DNA of 64,000 nt from Enterobacter sp. kpr-6 (lineage in GTDB: Bacteria; Pseudomonadota; Gammaproteobacteria; Enterobacterales; Enterobacteriaceae), in the NCBI RefSeq assembly GCF_900116015.1, contig NZ_FOYH01000002.1, forward strand, positions 794,365 through 858,364. Reading direction: 5' to 3'. The notes beneath the pieces were generated by a model. That model was not told the DNA's origin and did no database searches. It saw only the letters and a program-made list of their open reading frames with translations. The position numbers and the translations under genes were made by a program. Position 1 is the stretch's first letter; each line of letters begins with the position of its first letter. This document shows, one piece after another, positions 20,585 to 31,907 of this stretch.

Positions 20585-23500
20585 AAATCCTCAGTCTGCG
20601 CCTGAAAAATATCAACTCGCTGAAAGGCGAATGGAAAATCGATTTCACCCAGGAGCCGTTTGCCAGCAATGGTCTGTTCGCCATTACCGGGCCGACGGGG
20701 GCCGGGAAAACCACCCTGCTGGACGCCATTTGCCTCGCGCTGTACCACGAAACGCCGCGCCTGAGTAAAGTGTCCCAGTCACAAAACGATCTGATGACCC
20801 GCGACACCGCCGAATGTCTGGCGGAAGTCGAGTTTGAGGTGAAAGGCGTGGCCTATCGCGCCTTCTGGAGCCAGAACCGCGCCCGCAATCAGGCCGACGG
20901 CAATTTACAGGCCCCGCGCGTGGAGCTGGCCCAGTGCGAAGACGGCAAAATCCTCGCCGATAAAGTGAATGACAAGCTGGAACTGACCGCCACCCTCACC
21001 GGGCTGGACTACGACCGTTTCACCCGTTCGATGCTACTGTCGCAGGGTCAGTTTGCGGCGTTTCTCAACGCCAAACCGCGCGAGCGCGCTGAACTGCTCG
21101 AAGAGCTGACCGGCACCGAAATCTACGGGCAAATCTCAGCCCAGGTATTTGAAAAACATAAAGCGGAGCGCAGCGAACTGGAGAAACTTCAGGCGCAGGC
21201 CGGGGCCGTGCAGTTACTGAGTGACGAGCAGATCCAGACGCTCACCACAGGTTTGCAGGCGCTCACTGACGCTGAAAAAATTCTCCAGTACGAGCAGACG
21301 CAATTTCAACAGCAGCACCAGTGGCTGTCGCAGTTACAACGCCTGAGCCTCGATCGGCAGAAGACGCAGCAGGCGCTGGCGCTTGCGGTGCAGGCCTCCG
21401 ACGCGGCGGCTCCGCAGTTAGAAAAACTCACCCGCGCGCTGCCTGCGGAAAAACTGCGCCCGCACTGGCAGCGCGTGCAGGATAAACAGCAGGCGCACCA
21501 GCACGCTCTCCTCCAGCAAGAGAGTGTGAATACTCGCTTACATGCCGCCCGTTTGCGTCGTCAGCAAACCCGCCGACTGGCCGCACAGCAGGCGCAGAGC
21601 GTGAATGCAGAGGTTGAGCAGACCCGGCAGTGGCTGGCCGATCACGACCGCTACCGCCTGTGGAGCGCAGAACTGGCGGGCTGGCGACTGACGTTCGAGC
21701 AGCAACGGCGCGATGAGAAAAACCGCGCTGAGGTGCAAAAAGCCATTGATGCCAGCCAGCAAAAGCTCGCGGCGCTGCCTCCGGTAACGCTTACGCTGAC
21801 GCAGGACGAAGTAAGCACTCATTTACGTGAGCTTACCGCCGCCCGCACCGCGCGTCAGACGCTGGCAACGCTTCTGCCGCAGTTTGCGGCCCTGGCACAG
21901 CGCAAATCCCGCCAGCAGAACGAACTGACGGAGATGGATAAAGAGATCGCCCGGCGCGAGGAAGAACTCGCCCTGAAACGCCAGCAGTACAAAGATAAAC
22001 GCCAGCACGCCGCCGATCTGGAGGTGCTGGTCGAGCAGGAAAAAATTATTCACAGTCTGGAAGCGGAACGCTCGCGCTTACAGCCCCATACGCCCTGTCC
22101 TCTCTGTGGCTCCACGGAGCACCCGGCGGTGGCGGCGTATCAGACATTAGAGCCCGGTATCAATCAGCAGCGCCTGACCACCTTAAAAGGTGAAGTCGAT
22201 ACGCTGGGCAAAGAGGGATCGGCCCTGAAAGGCCAGTTAGATGTCCAGCGCCTGCACCGGGAAAAAACCGTGGCGGCAATCGACGCCCTGCAACAGGAAG
22301 AGACCTCCGTTACCGCCCGCTGGCAGTCATGCTGCGCGCAACTGAACATCGCGCTGACCCCGCAGGATGACGTGACCGGCTGGCTGGAAGCCGAGGAGCA
22401 GCGCGAGCAACAGTTGCGGCAGTTAAATGAACGCCTGACGCTGACCGATGCGCTGCAACAGGAACAGCAGCGTTACGCGACCCTGAGCGCTGAGATCGCC
22501 CACCTGGATGCGGCGCTCAACGCGGCGCTTGCCGCGATGAGCCTTGCGCGACCGGCGCAAAGCGAGGAGCAGAACTGGCTCGCCGCGCGCCTGGATGAAT
22601 CCCGGCAGTGGCAGGCGCAGCAGGACAAATTGCCCGCGCTGCGTGAACAGCTCGCCGCGCTGGACGCGATGTTGTCCACACTGCCGGATGACGGCACAAC
22701 CCCGCCCGCGCTACCCGATAGCGAGCAGGCGATGGCACTCAGCCACTGGCAGCGGCTGCACGGCGAATGCAGCACTCTGGAAGGCCAGCTCAGCCAGCTT
22801 GTCGATCAACTGCAATTGCTGGCAAGCGAACTCGCCGCCGCCCGCGCGCAATTTGCCGATGCGCTAAGCGCCAGTCCGTTTGCCGATGAAAGCGCCTTCC
22901 TGAATGCGCTATTAGAGGAAGCGGAGCGCGTGGCGCTGGAGCAGCGTCGGGATCAACTGGCGCGCGAACAGCAGCAGCAAACCGTGTTGCTGGCGCAGGC
23001 GGAATCAGCGCTCGCACAGCATCAGGCCACCCGCCCGGTGGCGCTGGCAGAAGAAACCAGCATCGACGCGCTGGCAGCGCAGATTGCCGAACGGACGCAG
23101 CGGCTTCGCGATAACACTACCCGCCAGGGCGAGATCCGCCAGCAGCTTCGGGCGGATGCCGATAACCGCCAGCATCAGCTTTCGCTGCTTGCCGCCATTG
23201 AGCAGGCGAGCGCGCACGTGGAGGACTGGAGTTATCTCAACGCGCTGATTGGCTCAAAAGAAGGCGATAAATTCCGCAAATTTGCCCAGGGCCTGACGCT
23301 CGATAATCTGGTGTGGCTGGCGAATAACCAGCTGACCCGCCTGCACGGACGCTATCTGCTCAAGCGTAAAGCCAGCGAAGCGCTGGAGTTAGAAGTCATG
23401 GATACCTGGCAGGCCGATGCGGTCCGCGACACGCGCACGCTGTCCGGCGGGGAAAGTTTCCTCGTCAGTCTCGCGCTGGCGCTGGCGCTCTCCGATCTGG

Positions 23501-23736
23501 TCAGCCATAAAACACGCATCGACTCACTGTTCCTTGATGAAGGCTTCGGCACGCTCGACAGCGAAACGCTGGATACCGCGCTGGATGCCCTTGATGCGCT
23601 CAATGCCACCGGCAAAACCATCGGCGTAATTAGCCATGTCGAAGCGATGAAAGAGCGCATTCCGGTGCAAATCAAAGTGAAAAAAATAAACGGGCTGGGT
23701 TACAGCAAGCTCGATAGATCGTTTGCCGTGGATTAA
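20581..23736 (+). CDS. sbcC: Nuclease SbcCD subunit C
   Basis: 1051 residues (E. coli 1048). Rad50-type SMC ATPase. Walker [10 protein letters not shown] lies at about residues 37-45. Long coiled-coil arms, rich in Gln, Glu and Leu, flank a zinc hook CPLC at residues 506-509. The C-terminal lobe carries signature [17 protein letters not shown] and Walker [13 protein letters not shown]. The start overlaps the sbcD stop; a strong GGAGG box lies about 8 bp upstream inside sbcD. Confidence 0.98.
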   Translation: MKILSLRLKNINSLKGEWKIDFTQEPFASNGLFAITGPTGAGKTTLLDAICLALYHETPRLSKVSQSQNDLMTRDTAECLAEVEFEVKGVAYRAFWSQNRARNQADGNLQAPRVELAQCEDGKILADKVNDKLELTATLTGLDYDRFTRSMLLSQGQFAAFLNAKPRERAELLEELTGTEIYGQISAQVFEKHKAERSELEKLQAQAGAVQLLSDEQIQTLTTGLQALTDAEKILQYEQTQFQQQHQWLSQLQRLSLDRQKTQQALALAVQASDAAAPQLEKLTRALPAEKLRPHWQRVQDKQQAHQHALLQQESVNTRLHAARLRRQQTRRLAAQQAQSVNAEVEQTRQWLADHDRYRLWSAELAGWRLTFEQQRRDEKNRAEVQKAIDASQQKLAALPPVTLTLTQDEVSTHLRELTAARTARQTLATLLPQFAALAQRKSRQQNELTEMDKEIARREEELALKRQQYKDKRQHAADLEVLVEQEKIIHSLEAERSRLQPHTPCPLCGSTEHPAVAAYQTLEPGINQQRLTTLKGEVDTLGKEGSALKGQLDVQRLHREKTVAAIDALQQEETSVTARWQSCCAQLNIALTPQDDVTGWLEAEEQREQQLRQLNERLTLTDALQQEQQRYATLSAEIAHLDAALNAALAAMSLARPAQSEEQNWLAARLDESRQWQAQQDKLPALREQLAALDAMLSTLPDDGTTPPALPDSEQAMALSHWQRLHGECSTLEGQLSQLVDQLQLLASELAAARAQFADALSASPFADESAFLNALLEEAERVALEQRRDQLAREQQQQTVLLAQAESALAQHQATRPVALAEETSIDALAAQIAERTQRLRDNTTRQGEIRQQLRADADNRQHQLSLLAAIEQASAHVEDWSYLNALIGSKEGDKFRKFAQGLTLDNLVWLANNQLTRLHGRYLLKRKASEALELEVMDTWQADAVRDTRTLSGGESFLVSLALALALSDLVSHKTRIDSLFLDEGFGTLDSETLDTALDALDALNATGKTIGVISHVEAMKERIPVQIKVKKINGLGYSKLDRSFAVD

Positions 23737-23749
23737 AGGATAATTACGC

Positions 23750-24925
23750 GTGAAAGGCAGTGTGAAAAAAGTCATTATTTCGCTGGCGCTGGGAACATTC
23801 GGCCTGGGAATGGCCGAATTTGGCATTATGGGTGTATTAACCGAGCTGGCCACGGATGTGGGTATTTCCATTCCCGCCGCCGGGCATATGATCTCCTATT
23901 ATGCGTTAGGCGTGGTAATAGGCGCGCCGATCGTGGCGATCTTTTCCAGTCGGTTTTCGCTCAAACATGTGCTGTTATTTCTGGTGATGCTCTGTGTTAT
24001 CGGCAATGCGCTGTTCACCCTGTCGTCCTCTTATTTGATGCTCGCGCTCGGCAGGCTGGTATCCGGATTTCCGCACGGGGCATTTTTTGGCGTGGGGGCG
24101 ATTATTCTCACCAAAGTTGCCCGCCCCGGAAAGGTAACGGCAGCGGTGGCGGGGATGATTTCCGGCATGACCATAGCCAACCTGATCGGTATTCCCGTAG
24201 GCACGTACTTAAGCCATGAATTTAGCTGGCGCTACACCTTTCTGCTGATAGCGGTCTTTAATCTCGCGGTGATCGTGTCGATTATATTTTGGGTGCCCGA
24301 TCTGCGCGATGAAGCCACAACCCGGCTTAGCGAGCAATTTCATTTTCTTAAATCCTCTGCGCCGTGGTGTATTTTTGCCGCCACTATGTTTGGTAATGCG
24401 GGCGTATTTGCGTGGTTTAGCTATATCAAACCGCAAATGATGTACGTTACCGGTTTTTCTGAAAACGCGATGCCGTTCATTATGATGCTGGTCGGTCTGG
24501 GAATGGTGTTAGGCAACATCTTAAGCGGCAAATTATCACGCTGGTTTACGCCGCTACGCATCGCCATTATTACCGACTTTATGATTGTGCTGGCGCTGAT
24601 AATGATCTTCCTGCTGGCGTGGAATAAAGCGGCGGCATTAACGTTCGCCTTTATTAGCTGCGCGGGATTATTTGCGCTCTCGGCCCCGCTGCAAATCCTG
24701 CTGCTGCAAAATGCCAAAGGCGGTGAAATGCTGGGCGCGGCGGGCGGGCAAATCGCCTTTAATCTCGGGAGCGCGGTGGGTGCGTTTTGTGGGGGATTAA
24801 TGCTGACGGCCGGGTTTGACTGGAATTATGTGGCGCTGCCTGCTGCGCTGCTGTCGCTGTCGGCCATGTCGTCACTACTGCTCTACCGGCAGGTAATGTC
24901 GCGCACCGCAGAGGGTGCGCGATAG
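23750..24925 (+). CDS. araJ: AraJ-type MFS transporter
   Basis: 391 residues with the GTG at 23750; a second GTG at 23762 would give MKKVIISLALG, the E. coli N-terminus. AAGGA at 23736-23740 is 9 bp before the first GTG, which I therefore chose. DHA1-family transporter with twelve helices, GMAEFGIMGVL in TM1 and GRLVSGFPHGAFFG in TM4. In E. coli araJ is arabinose-inducible, possibly a sugar exporter, and not needed for arabinose use. It follows sbcC after 13 bp and meets mak tail to tail. Confidence 0.92.
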   Translation: MKGSVKKVIISLALGTFGLGMAEFGIMGVLTELATDVGISIPAAGHMISYYALGVVIGAPIVAIFSSRFSLKHVLLFLVMLCVIGNALFTLSSSYLMLALGRLVSGFPHGAFFGVGAIILTKVARPGKVTAAVAGMISGMTIANLIGIPVGTYLSHEFSWRYTFLLIAVFNLAVIVSIIFWVPDLRDEATTRLSEQFHFLKSSAPWCIFAATMFGNAGVFAWFSYIKPQMMYVTGFSENAMPFIMMLVGLGMVLGNILSGKLSRWFTPLRIAIITDFMIVLALIMIFLLAWNKAAALTFAFISCAGLFALSAPLQILLLQNAKGGEMLGAAGGQIAFNLGSAVGAFCGGLMLTAGFDWNYVALPAALLSLSAMSSLLLYRQVMSRTAEGAR

Positions 24926-24930
24926 TTTCT

Positions 24931-25839
24931 TCAGGTTTGCGGCCAGAGCCAGGCCGCGCCGCGCACACCGCTGGAATCGCCGTGTACCGCTTTGCGGATC
25001 GGCGTTTCGCACTCTCCACCGAAGACCCAGTTTTTGACCATTTGCGGTACGGTTTTGTAGAGCCTGTCGACGTTGCTCATCCCGCCGCCAAGCACGATCA
25101 CATCGGGATCGAGGATGTTCACCACGTGTGCCAGCGACTTCGCCAGCCGCATTTCGTAGCGGCTTAATGCCAGTTCCGCGATGGCGTCCTGCTCGTCCAC
25201 CAGACGGATAATCTCGCTGCCTTTAAGCGGGTGGCCGCTCAGACGATGGTAGTCGGTGGCAAAGCCGGTGCCGGAGATAAAGGTTTCGATACAGCCCTGT
25301 TTGCCGCAGTAGCACGGCACTTCAGCGCGGTAGCGAAGCTCGTCTTCATCCATCCACGGCAGCGGATTGTGGCCCCACTCGCCCGCCGTGCCGTTGCCGC
25401 CAATGTGCGAGTGACCGTTAAGCGCAATGCCGGAACCGCAGCCGGTGCCGAGGATCACCGCAAAGACGGTCTGTGCACCCGCAGCCGCACCGTCTACGGC
25501 TTCTGACACCGCCAGACAGTTAGCGTCATTTGCCAGTCGCACTTCGCGGTTAAGGCGTTTACTCACATCTTTGTCGAACGCCTGACCGTTAAGCCAGGTG
25601 GAGTTTGCATTTTTGACCACGCCCGTATAAGGCGAGATGGAACCGGGGATCCCCATACCGACCGTGCCGCGCTGCCCGGTCTCCTTTTCTGCCATTTCCA
25701 CCAGCGTGGCGATGGTTTCTACCGTTTGCTGATAGTCATTTTTTGGCGTCGGCAAACGGTAGCGAAAAAGCTGTTCGCCGCTGTCGCTAAGTGCAATCAC
25801 TTCCGTTTTTGTGCCGCCTAAATCTATTCCAATACGCAC
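24931..25839 (-). CDS. mak: Fructokinase Mak (ROK family)
   Basis: 302 residues from the GTG at 25839, exactly the E. coli length; the start is supported by AGGAG at 25847-25851. ROK-family kinase that phosphorylates fructose, and also mannose and glucose more weakly. Visible motifs are the phosphate loop [10 protein letters not shown] (about 4-13), the catalytic region [10 protein letters not shown], and the ROK zinc site [15 protein letters not shown]. It converges with araJ and is divergent from rdgC. Confidence 0.96.
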   Translation of the reverse strand: MRIGIDLGGTKTEVIALSDSGEQLFRYRLPTPKNDYQQTVETIATLVEMAEKETGQRGTVGMGIPGSISPYTGVVKNANSTWLNGQAFDKDVSKRLNREVRLANDANCLAVSEAVDGAAAGAQTVFAVILGTGCGSGIALNGHSHIGGNGTAGEWGHNPLPWMDEDELRYRAEVPCYCGKQGCIETFISGTGFATDYHRLSGHPLKGSEIIRLVDEQDAIAELALSRYEMRLAKSLAHVVNILDPDVIVLGGGMSNVDRLYKTVPQMVKNWVFGGECETPIRKAVHGDSSGVRGAAWLWPQT

Positions 25840-25963
25840 AGAAATCTCCTTATGCCGGGTGAATCTCATGAGAGTAGAACCCACGCCTGGGATTAGCAAT
25901 GCAAGCGGGGTGACAATTCGTTATCATGCCCGCTGATTTAACGACAAGGCCGTGGAAAATATC

Positions 25964-26875
25964 ATGCTGTGGTTCAAAAATTTGATGGTTTACCGTCTCA
26001 GCCGCGACGTTTCATTGCGCGTTGAAGAGCTGGAAAAACAATTAGCAGAGCTTACTTTTACCCCCTGCGGTAGCCAGGATATGGCAAAAACCGGTTGGGT
26101 ACCGCCGATGGGTTCACACAGTGACGCCCTGACCCACGCTAACAATGGCCAAATCATCATTTGCGCGCGTAAAGAAGAAAAAATTCTGCCCACGCCGGTG
26201 ATTAAGCAGGCGCTGGAAGCCAAAATTTCTAAGCTCGAAGCCGATCAGGGCCGCAAGCTGAAAAAAACCGAAAAAGATTCGCTGAAAGACGAAGTATTGC
26301 ATTCGCTGCTGCCGCGCGCGTTCAGCCGTTACAGCCAGACGATGATGTGGATCGATACCGTGAACGGCCTGATTATGGTCGATTGCGCCAGCGCGAAGAA
26401 AGCGGAAGACACGCTGGCGCTGCTGCGTAAAAGCCTGGGTTCGTTGCCGGTGGTGCCGCTGACGCTGGAAACCCCGATTGAACTGACGCTCACCGAGTGG
26501 GTGCGCTCCGGTGGCGCGGCGCAGGGCTTCCAGTTGCAGGATGAAGCCGAGCTGAAAGCCTTGCTCGAAGACGGCGGCGTGATCCGCTGTAAAAAGCAGG
26601 AACTGGTGAGCGACGAAATCGCCGTGCATATCGAAGCCGGGAAAGTGGTCACGAAACTGGCGCTCGACTGGCAGCAACGCATTCAGTTCATGATGTGCGA
26701 TGATGGCTCGCTGAAGCGCATGAAGTTCAGCGACGAACTGCGCGATCAGAATGAAGATATTGAGCGGGAAAATTACGCGCAGCGTTTCGATGCTGATTTT
26801 ATTTTGATGACGGGCGAGCTGTCCGCGCTGATTGAGAATTTAGTGGAAGGGCTGGGCGGGGAAGCGCAGCGTTAA
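25964..26875 (+). CDS. rdgC: Recombination-associated protein RdgC
   Basis: 303 residues from the ATG at 25964 ([15 protein letters not shown]), exactly the E. coli length. It forms a DNA-binding ring that restrains RecA. The full-length family sequence is recognisable, with [14 protein letters not shown] near the N-terminus and LVEGLGGE near the end. It is transcribed away from mak, and a palindromic repeat pair follows its stop. Confidence 0.97.
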   Translation: MLWFKNLMVYRLSRDVSLRVEELEKQLAELTFTPCGSQDMAKTGWVPPMGSHSDALTHANNGQIIICARKEEKILPTPVIKQALEAKISKLEADQGRKLKKTEKDSLKDEVLHSLLPRAFSRYSQTMMWIDTVNGLIMVDCASAKKAEDTLALLRKSLGSLPVVPLTLETPIELTLTEWVRSGGAAQGFQLQDEAELKALLEDGGVIRCKKQELVSDEIAVHIEAGKVVTKLALDWQQRIQFMMCDDGSLKRMKFSDELRDQNEDIERENYAQRFDADFILMTGELSALIENLVEGLGGEAQR

Positions 26876-26880
26876 TCTTT

Positions 26881-26996
26881 TACCCTCACCCCGGCCCTCT
26901 CCCTCAGGGAGAGGGTGAAAAGCAAGCCCGCGCTCGATCTGTGGAGAGGGTGGTTTTAGTTCCCTCTCCCTCAGGGAGAGGGTTAGGGTGAGGGTA
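26881..26996. repeat. REP-like palindromic repeat pair between rdgC and ppnP
   Basis: Two hairpin units with core CCCTCTCCCTCAGGGAGAGGG stand in opposite outer orientation: the region opens TACCCTCACCCCGG and closes TTAGGGTGAGGGTA. It fills the gap between convergent rdgC and ppnP, so it may end both transcripts. Confidence 0.87.
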
Positions 26997-27000
26997 AAAA

Positions 27001-27285
27001 TCACAGATACCGGCAAAGATACGAACTTGGCTCCGCCACCTGCAAATGGAATTCACTCTGACCAGGCACGTTAAATACCGCTCCGGCGGTGTAGGTCGTC
27101 CACTCGGTTTCCCCTGGTAACAACACGCGAAGCGCGCCGCTCACCACGGTCATCTCTTCTGGCTGCGCGGTACCGAAAGTATATTCCCCTTCCGCCATCA
27201 CGCCGACGCTGGCGCGGCCAGTGCTGCTGCTGGTAAAACCAATGGATTTCACTTTACCGGAAAAGTATTCATTACTTGAAAGCAT
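27001..27285 (-). CDS. ppnP: Pyrimidine/purine nucleoside phosphorylase PpnP
   Basis: 94 residues, the E. coli length (formerly yaiE). A small cupin enzyme that splits several nucleosides with phosphate. It starts [17 protein letters not shown] and has the cupin-fold blocks [23 protein letters not shown] and [16 protein letters not shown]. It lies 74 bp after aroM on the same strand, as in E. coli. Confidence 0.95.
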   Translation of the reverse strand: MLSSNEYFSGKVKSIGFTSSSTGRASVGVMAEGEYTFGTAQPEEMTVVSGALRVLLPGETEWTTYTAGAVFNVPGQSEFHLQVAEPSSYLCRYL

Positions 27286-27359
27286 GTACTGGCCCTTATT
27301 GAAAAAGAATATGGAAAACCACTATAGGGGCCAGGCTTTGCGCCTGTCACGCAAAATCG

Positions 27360-28037
27360 CTACACCAGAAGCTCAGAGGCCAGACGGGCAAGCAGAACGT
27401 TAGAAAGGAGGACCGGCACATCAAGGGATTTTTGCAGTAAATCGCGGTGCTTCTGATGAAAACCGAGGCAATCCAGCACCAGCACATCGGCACCCTGCGC
27501 CATTAGCGTTTTACCCGCGTCAACGAGTTCGTCAGCGGAATGGCTTAACGGATTTGCCAGCGCGTAGTACGGCGGATTTTGCAGCCCCTGCCACTTCTGC
27601 TCTTGCACACTGAGCAACTCGCGCATCGGCACAATCACGCCAACCTGATGACCATCCACAATAGACGCAATAAGCGGCGGAATAATGCGCTGCGGTTCGA
27701 GCAGAATCGCGTTGTAAGCCATCAGACCAGTAAATTTCTCATTAGACATCAGCATGATGACGTCGAAGCCCTGATTATCCATGACTTCAATCGTACTTTG
27801 TAAATCACGCTCGACCTTTGCGCGGGAAACCGCCACAACGTTGCTGTCTTTGAGCAGGACATAAATTTCAGCTTCACCCGCCTGCGAACCGTATTCGGCC
27901 AGGACATCATCCGGCTCCATGTTGCCTAACAGACTGACATGGGTGATCTGCTGTTCGTCGATGTGCTCGGTTAAGAGCGGTAGCACTGCAGAAATGGGTA
28001 TCACACCGATCGTGAGGATAGCCAAAGTTGCACTCAT
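27360..28037 (-). CDS. aroM: AroM protein
   Basis: 225 residues, the E. coli length. A conserved protein of unproven biochemical role encoded downstream of aroL; it has an aspartate/hydantoin racemase-like fold by family assignment. It opens with [16 protein letters not shown] and contains [16 protein letters not shown] near residue 195. It is placed 252 bp downstream of yaiA, with a GC-rich hairpin between, so its expression may be lower than that of aroL. Confidence 0.93.
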   Translation of the reverse strand: MSATLAILTIGVIPISAVLPLLTEHIDEQQITHVSLLGNMEPDDVLAEYGSQAGEAEIYVLLKDSNVVAVSRAKVERDLQSTIEVMDNQGFDVIMLMSNEKFTGLMAYNAILLEPQRIIPPLIASIVDGHQVGVIVPMRELLSVQEQKWQGLQNPPYYALANPLSHSADELVDAGKTLMAQGADVLVLDCLGFHQKHRDLLQKSLDVPVLLSNVLLARLASELLV

Positions 28038-28244
28038 GGTTCTTTCCGCCTTTCTTCACTTCTGTTCTTTGACATTGACACCTGCGTGCCCTGACAACGC
28101 GAGGGGGGCTTAAATTATCATTGCAAAAGCGTAGCAGCAGATGGTTGCTGCGAAATGTAAAGATTTGCGTCGCGGCGCGACATCGTTGTAATTGTTCGAG
28201 GTTAACATTTCAGAAACATACTTTTGGGTGAAAACATGTGGTTT

Positions 28245-28279
28245 CCCCGCCGGCCAAAATATTTCACGGCCAGGCGGGG
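28245..28279 (-). terminator. GC-rich hairpin between yaiA and aroM
   Basis: Arms CCCCGCCGGCC and GGCCAGGCGGGG pair with one bulge around a 12-base loop, 10 bp past the yaiA stop. No T run follows on the minus strand, so it is either a weak terminator or an RNA-stabilising structure. Confidence 0.45.
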
Positions 28280-28289
28280 TGACGCTGAA

Positions 28290-28481
28290 TCAGGATTTTT
28301 CAGGATCCTCATAGCGCCGTTTGGCATCGAGCGCTTCCTGCTCGGTTTTGTGTTCACTGATTAACGAGTCTGGCTTAGGGTGATCGGCCCGGAGCTGATA
28401 CCAGGTCACCGTCTGATCCTGGTTTCCTTTCTCGATGGTAACAATGCGTGCTTCACGGGGATAAGGCGGTTTCGTCGGCAT
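28290..28481 (-). CDS. yaiA: Small conserved protein YaiA
   Basis: 63 residues, the E. coli length. It begins [19 protein letters not shown] and shows a hydrophilic sequence without signal peptide or helix-spanning segment. No function is established. It lies 44 bp downstream of aroL in the same orientation, the conserved aroL-yaiA-aroM order, and an AAGGA box precedes the ATG. Confidence 0.93.
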   Translation of the reverse strand: MPTKPPYPREARIVTIEKGNQDQTVTWYQLRADHPKPDSLISEHKTEQEALDAKRRYEDPEKS

Positions 28482-28525
28482 AGCGCTTCCTTTTTCATCA
28501 GCAGAACTATGAGTATAGCCAGGCC

Positions 28526-29050
28526 TTAGCTTGCGCGCGCCAGCAGCAGGGCCGCCTGAATCGCTTCGATCACGTTCTCTACCGGTTGCGCCGCATCGAC
28601 AATGTGATGGGCCGTTTCCCGGTATAGCGCGTCGCGTTCTGCCAGTACATCGCCAATCTCTTCGCTGATGGGTTTGCCGGTAAGCGTCGGGCGCTGCGTT
28701 GCTTTCGGCACCGCTTCAAGGCGCTCAGCCAGCACGGAGGCCGGGGCGTAGAGATAAATCACGATGCCCTTCTCACGCATAAACTGCCGGTTTTCTTCAC
28801 TCAGGATGATGCCGCCGCCGGTCGCCACTACCGTGCCGGGTGACGCCACACGCTGCAACGTGGCGGTTTCACGGGCGCGAAAACCCGCCCAGCCTTCCTG
28901 TTCGACGATATCTGCCACGGTCATTTGGGCCTGCGCCTGCAAAGCGACGTCAGTATCAATGAACTGGCTATCCCGGATCTGTGCAAGCGCCACGCCGATG
29001 GTGGATTTTCCGCAGCTGCGGGCCCCAATTAAAAAGATGGGTAACGTCAT
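28526..29050 (-). CDS. aroL: Shikimate kinase 2
   Basis: 174 residues, the E. coli length. It phosphorylates shikimate at the 3-position in the chorismate pathway. Walker [12 protein letters not shown] lies at residues 8-18, the shikimate-binding DTDVALQ follows near residue 32, and [11 protein letters not shown] and the lid QRPTLTGKP are present. In E. coli the gene is repressed by TyrR and TrpR. The 226 bp upstream contain a few TGTAAA/TTTACA half-site-like words but no convincing full TyrR box. Confidence 0.97.
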   Translation of the reverse strand: MTLPIFLIGARSCGKSTIGVALAQIRDSQFIDTDVALQAQAQMTVADIVEQEGWAGFRARETATLQRVASPGTVVATGGGIILSEENRQFMREKGIVIYLYAPASVLAERLEAVPKATQRPTLTGKPISEEIGDVLAERDALYRETAHHIVDAAQPVENVIEAIQAALLLARAS

Positions 29051-29276
29051 GACCTGGTGATCCCCTTAATAGCAATAGCGCGACGCAATAATATGAAAAT
29101 GATAATACCCTTAAACAGGCGCGATTTCCGTCAATAAATCGTTACAGATTTATGAAGAAACGGCGTGGCAACTGAATTCAGCAAGATGTAATGTGCTGGC
29201 AAGTGTAAAGATAAAATGGCATTTGCGACCTGGCTTACCTTACTGTAAAGCACTGCCCGTTGACAAGCCCGGGCGA

Positions 29277-29735
29277 TCAGGACTGCCGACGCTTCACATC
29301 AAGCAGCCATTTATCCAGTTCGGCGGCAAAGTGCTGCCTGTCGCGTTGAGTCAGCGAGTCCGGCCCGCCGGTCTGGACGCCGCTGGCGCGCAGGGTGTCC
29401 ATAAAATCGCGCATCGTTAAGCGCTCGCGAATGGTGGCTTCGGTATAGCGTTCGCCGCGCGGATTAAGCGCCGCGCCTCCTTTGGCGATAACTTCAGCGG
29501 CCAGCGGGATATCCGCTGTGATCACCAGATCGCCGGGATTGCACAGGCGCACGATTTCATTATCTGCCACGTCAAATCCCGCTTCCACCCGCAGCGTGCG
29601 GATAAAGCGTGAAGGCGGTACGCGCAGCGTTTGATTGGCCACCAGCGTAAGCGGTGTTTGCGTGCGCTCGGCGGCGCGAAACAAAATTTCTTTAATCACA
29701 TTCGGACACGCATCGGCGTCCACCCAGATAACCAT
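29277..29735 (-). CDS. yaiI: YaiI/YqxD family protein (DUF188)
   Basis: 152 residues from the ATG at 29735 ([16 protein letters not shown]), exactly the E. coli length. The PIN-like acidic start DADACP and a second cluster [12 protein letters not shown] suggest a metal-dependent nuclease-like fold, but no activity is established. It is divergent from proC with a 141-bp promoter gap. Confidence 0.94.
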   Translation of the reverse strand: MVIWVDADACPNVIKEILFRAAERTQTPLTLVANQTLRVPPSRFIRTLRVEAGFDVADNEIVRLCNPGDLVITADIPLAAEVIAKGGAALNPRGERYTEATIRERLTMRDFMDTLRASGVQTGGPDSLTQRDRQHFAAELDKWLLDVKRRQS

Positions 29736-29876
29736 AAGCACTCCTGACAGGCTGTTGGGGCTATTCTCGCCTGAATTGCCCGCGCCCGCAAAGAGTATGC
29801 GGAAGCCTTAGCCCTGGGCAGGGATCCACGATAAGCTATTCTTCCCCTCATCACTGACAAACCAGGGAGCGACATA

Positions 29877-30686
29877 ATGGAAAAAAAAATCGGTTTTATC
29901 GGCTGCGGTAACATGGGCAAAGCTATTCTTGGCGGGATGATCGCCAGCGGCCAGGTGCAGCCGGGCCAGATTTGGGTCTACACGCCCTCACCTGAAAAAG
30001 TCGCTGCGTTACGCGACCAGTTCGGGATCAATGCCGCGCAAAGTGCGCAGGAAGTGGCCCAGGAAGCCGATATTGTGTTTGGCGCAGTGAAGCCAAACAC
30101 CATGATCAAAGTGCTCAGCGAAATCACGTCCAGCCTGAATAAAGAGACGCTGGTGGTTTCTATTGCCGCTGGCGTCACGCTCGATCAACTGGCCCGCGCC
30201 CTCGGTCATGACCGTAAAATTGTGCGCACCATGCCCAACACCCCGGCGCTGGTGAATGCCGGCATGACCTCGGTGACGCCCAATGCGCTGGTGACGGATG
30301 AGGATATTGCAGATGTGCTGGCGATTTTCCGCAGCTTTGGCGAAGCAGAAGTGGTGGCAGAAGCGATGATCCACCCGGTAGTCGGCGTCAGCGGCTCGGC
30401 ACCGGCATATGTATTTATGTTTATTGAAGCGATGGCAGATGCCGCCGTGCAGGGCGGAATGCCGCGCGCACAGGCTTATAAATTCGCTGCACAGGCAGTG
30501 ATGGGATCGGCAAAAATGGTACTGGAAACCGGTAAACATCCGGGTGAGTTAAAAGACATGGTCTGCTCGCCAGGCGGCACCACGATCGAAGCCGTGCGGG
30601 AGCTTGAGGCACGCGGATTCCGCTCGGCGATTATGGAAGCCATGGCGAAATGCATGGAAAAATCCGACGCGTTAAGTAAAGCCTGA
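29877..30686 (+). CDS. proC: Pyrroline-5-carboxylate reductase
   Basis: 269 residues, the E. coli length. It performs the last step of proline synthesis, reducing pyrroline-5-carboxylate with NADPH. The Rossmann motif GFIGCGNMGKAILGG is at residues 6-20 and the C-terminal signature LKDMVCSPGGTTIEAVREL near residue 225. The AGGGAGCGACATAATG context gives a good ribosome binding site. Its stop is 15 bp from that of the convergent dgcC. Confidence 0.98.
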   Translation: MEKKIGFIGCGNMGKAILGGMIASGQVQPGQIWVYTPSPEKVAALRDQFGINAAQSAQEVAQEADIVFGAVKPNTMIKVLSEITSSLNKETLVVSIAAGVTLDQLARALGHDRKIVRTMPNTPALVNAGMTSVTPNALVTDEDIADVLAIFRSFGEAEVVAEAMIHPVVGVSGSAPAYVFMFIEAMADAAVQGGMPRAQAYKFAAQAVMGSAKMVLETGKHPGELKDMVCSPGGTTIEAVRELEARGFRSAIMEAMAKCMEKSDALSKA

Positions 30687-30701
30687 CGATCTGGCCGGGT
30701 G

Positions 30702-31817
30702 TCAGGCCGCCACTTCGGTGCGGTTGCGCCCGGCGTTTTTCGCTTTATACAGCGCCACATCTGCCGCTTTCAGCCATTCGCTATAATGCCCCATTTCGTC
30801 GGTTAACGGCGCGACACCAACGCTGATGTGCAAAGCCACCTGCGGGGCGCAGGGCATTCTGTAGGTCGCAAGTCTGGCGTGAACCCGGCTCATCGCCGCA
30901 ATTGCGCTCTCCGCCGTCGCGCCGCGCATGATCACCGCAAACTCATCACCACCGAAGCGCCCTATTACATCGCTGCTGCGCAGTGTCAGTTGCAGATGGC
31001 GCGTCAGCGCGATGAGGGCTTCGTCGCCGACATCGTGCCCGTAGGTATCGTTGATAGTTTTAAAATGGTCGAGGTCGATCAACATGACGGCGGAAACCTG
31101 TTGATGGCGGCGGCAATTTTCGTATTCATCGCGCAGCAGGGTTTCCCAGTGGCGGCGGTTATACACGCCGGTCATGCCGTCACAGGTGCTCATCACCTGC
31201 AAACGCCGCTTTTGCTCCGCCAGTCGGGTGGCGGTGCCGTAACTCACCCAGGCAAAAACGACGGGATAGATCAGAATAAAGGGCAGTGAAAGCCACCACT
31301 CCAGCGGCGCGCTGGTTAACAGCATCGAGATGCCGCTGATTTGCAGGGTAGCCAGCGATGTGCCGACCAGCAGAACGATCCCCGCCCAGCACAGCTTTGG
31401 CCCGCCCGCTCCCATCAGGTTGACGCCAATCATCATCGCCAGCACGGCGGAGGGCATAATATTCACCCCGATAATACCAATCCATATTCCGGCGAAAATG
31501 GCATCCGCTTTCAGATTGTTCAGTTCGCAGGTCAACGGGTCGCTGGACCGGTTTGCCCGCTGCCAGGCCAGATGCGGCCAGACGAATGACCAGAACAGCA
31601 GCGCCAGCCACCAGCCCCCGTTGATGGGCTGCGACACCATGACTCCCGACATGGGTAAAAAGAGTCCCGCCAGGCCTGCCATACGCGGCAGCCGCGCCCT
31701 TCTTGCGAAATGCTGTCCCGTCCGAAAGTGATCGTCCTGACTCAGTAAGGGGTCGCTATGATGCAATGTCTGCGGTGAGGTATAAAAATTATTATCATTC
31801 ATCATTTTTGGGAACAT
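30702..31817 (-). CDS. dgcC: Diguanylate cyclase DgcC (AdrA)
   Basis: 371 residues from the ATG at 31817 (MFPKMMNDNN), exactly the E. coli length; an earlier in-frame start is unsupported. A MASE2 membrane domain with several helices (about 30-185) is followed by a GGDEF domain with DHFKTINDTYGHDVGDEAL and the intact active loop GRFGGDEF. It makes cyclic di-GMP to activate cellulose synthesis and in E. coli is turned on by CsgD. It lies downstream of psiF on the same strand, past a stem-loop. Confidence 0.97.
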   Translation of the reverse strand: MFPKMMNDNNFYTSPQTLHHSDPLLSQDDHFRTGQHFARRARLPRMAGLAGLFLPMSGVMVSQPINGGWWLALLFWSFVWPHLAWQRANRSSDPLTCELNNLKADAIFAGIWIGIIGVNIMPSAVLAMMIGVNLMGAGGPKLCWAGIVLLVGTSLATLQISGISMLLTSAPLEWWLSLPFILIYPVVFAWVSYGTATRLAEQKRRLQVMSTCDGMTGVYNRRHWETLLRDEYENCRRHQQVSAVMLIDLDHFKTINDTYGHDVGDEALIALTRHLQLTLRSSDVIGRFGGDEFAVIMRGATAESAIAAMSRVHARLATYRMPCAPQVALHISVGVAPLTDEMGHYSEWLKAADVALYKAKNAGRNRTEVAA

Positions 31818-31874
31818 TCTGAAACATTTCCAAAAATTATAGAAAGGGATCAAGGCAGGAAAGTATGATATTTC

Positions 31875-31900
31875 GGGTGAGCCGGAACGGCAGCTCACCC
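31875..31900 (-). terminator. Stem-loop after psiF
   Basis: Perfect 8-bp stem GGGTGAGC/GCTCACCC with a ten-base loop, 7 bp after the psiF stop. Only a weak T-rich stretch follows, so it may be a partial terminator of the phoA-psiF transcript. Confidence 0.5.
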
Positions 31901-31907
31901 TTAAGGA

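Noticed and set aside
29051-29276. TyrR/TrpR operators upstream of aroL
   Set aside because: Only scattered TGTAAA or TTTACA half-words are visible; none gives the full TGTAAA-N6-TTTACA form, so no site is annotated although regulation is known in E. coli.
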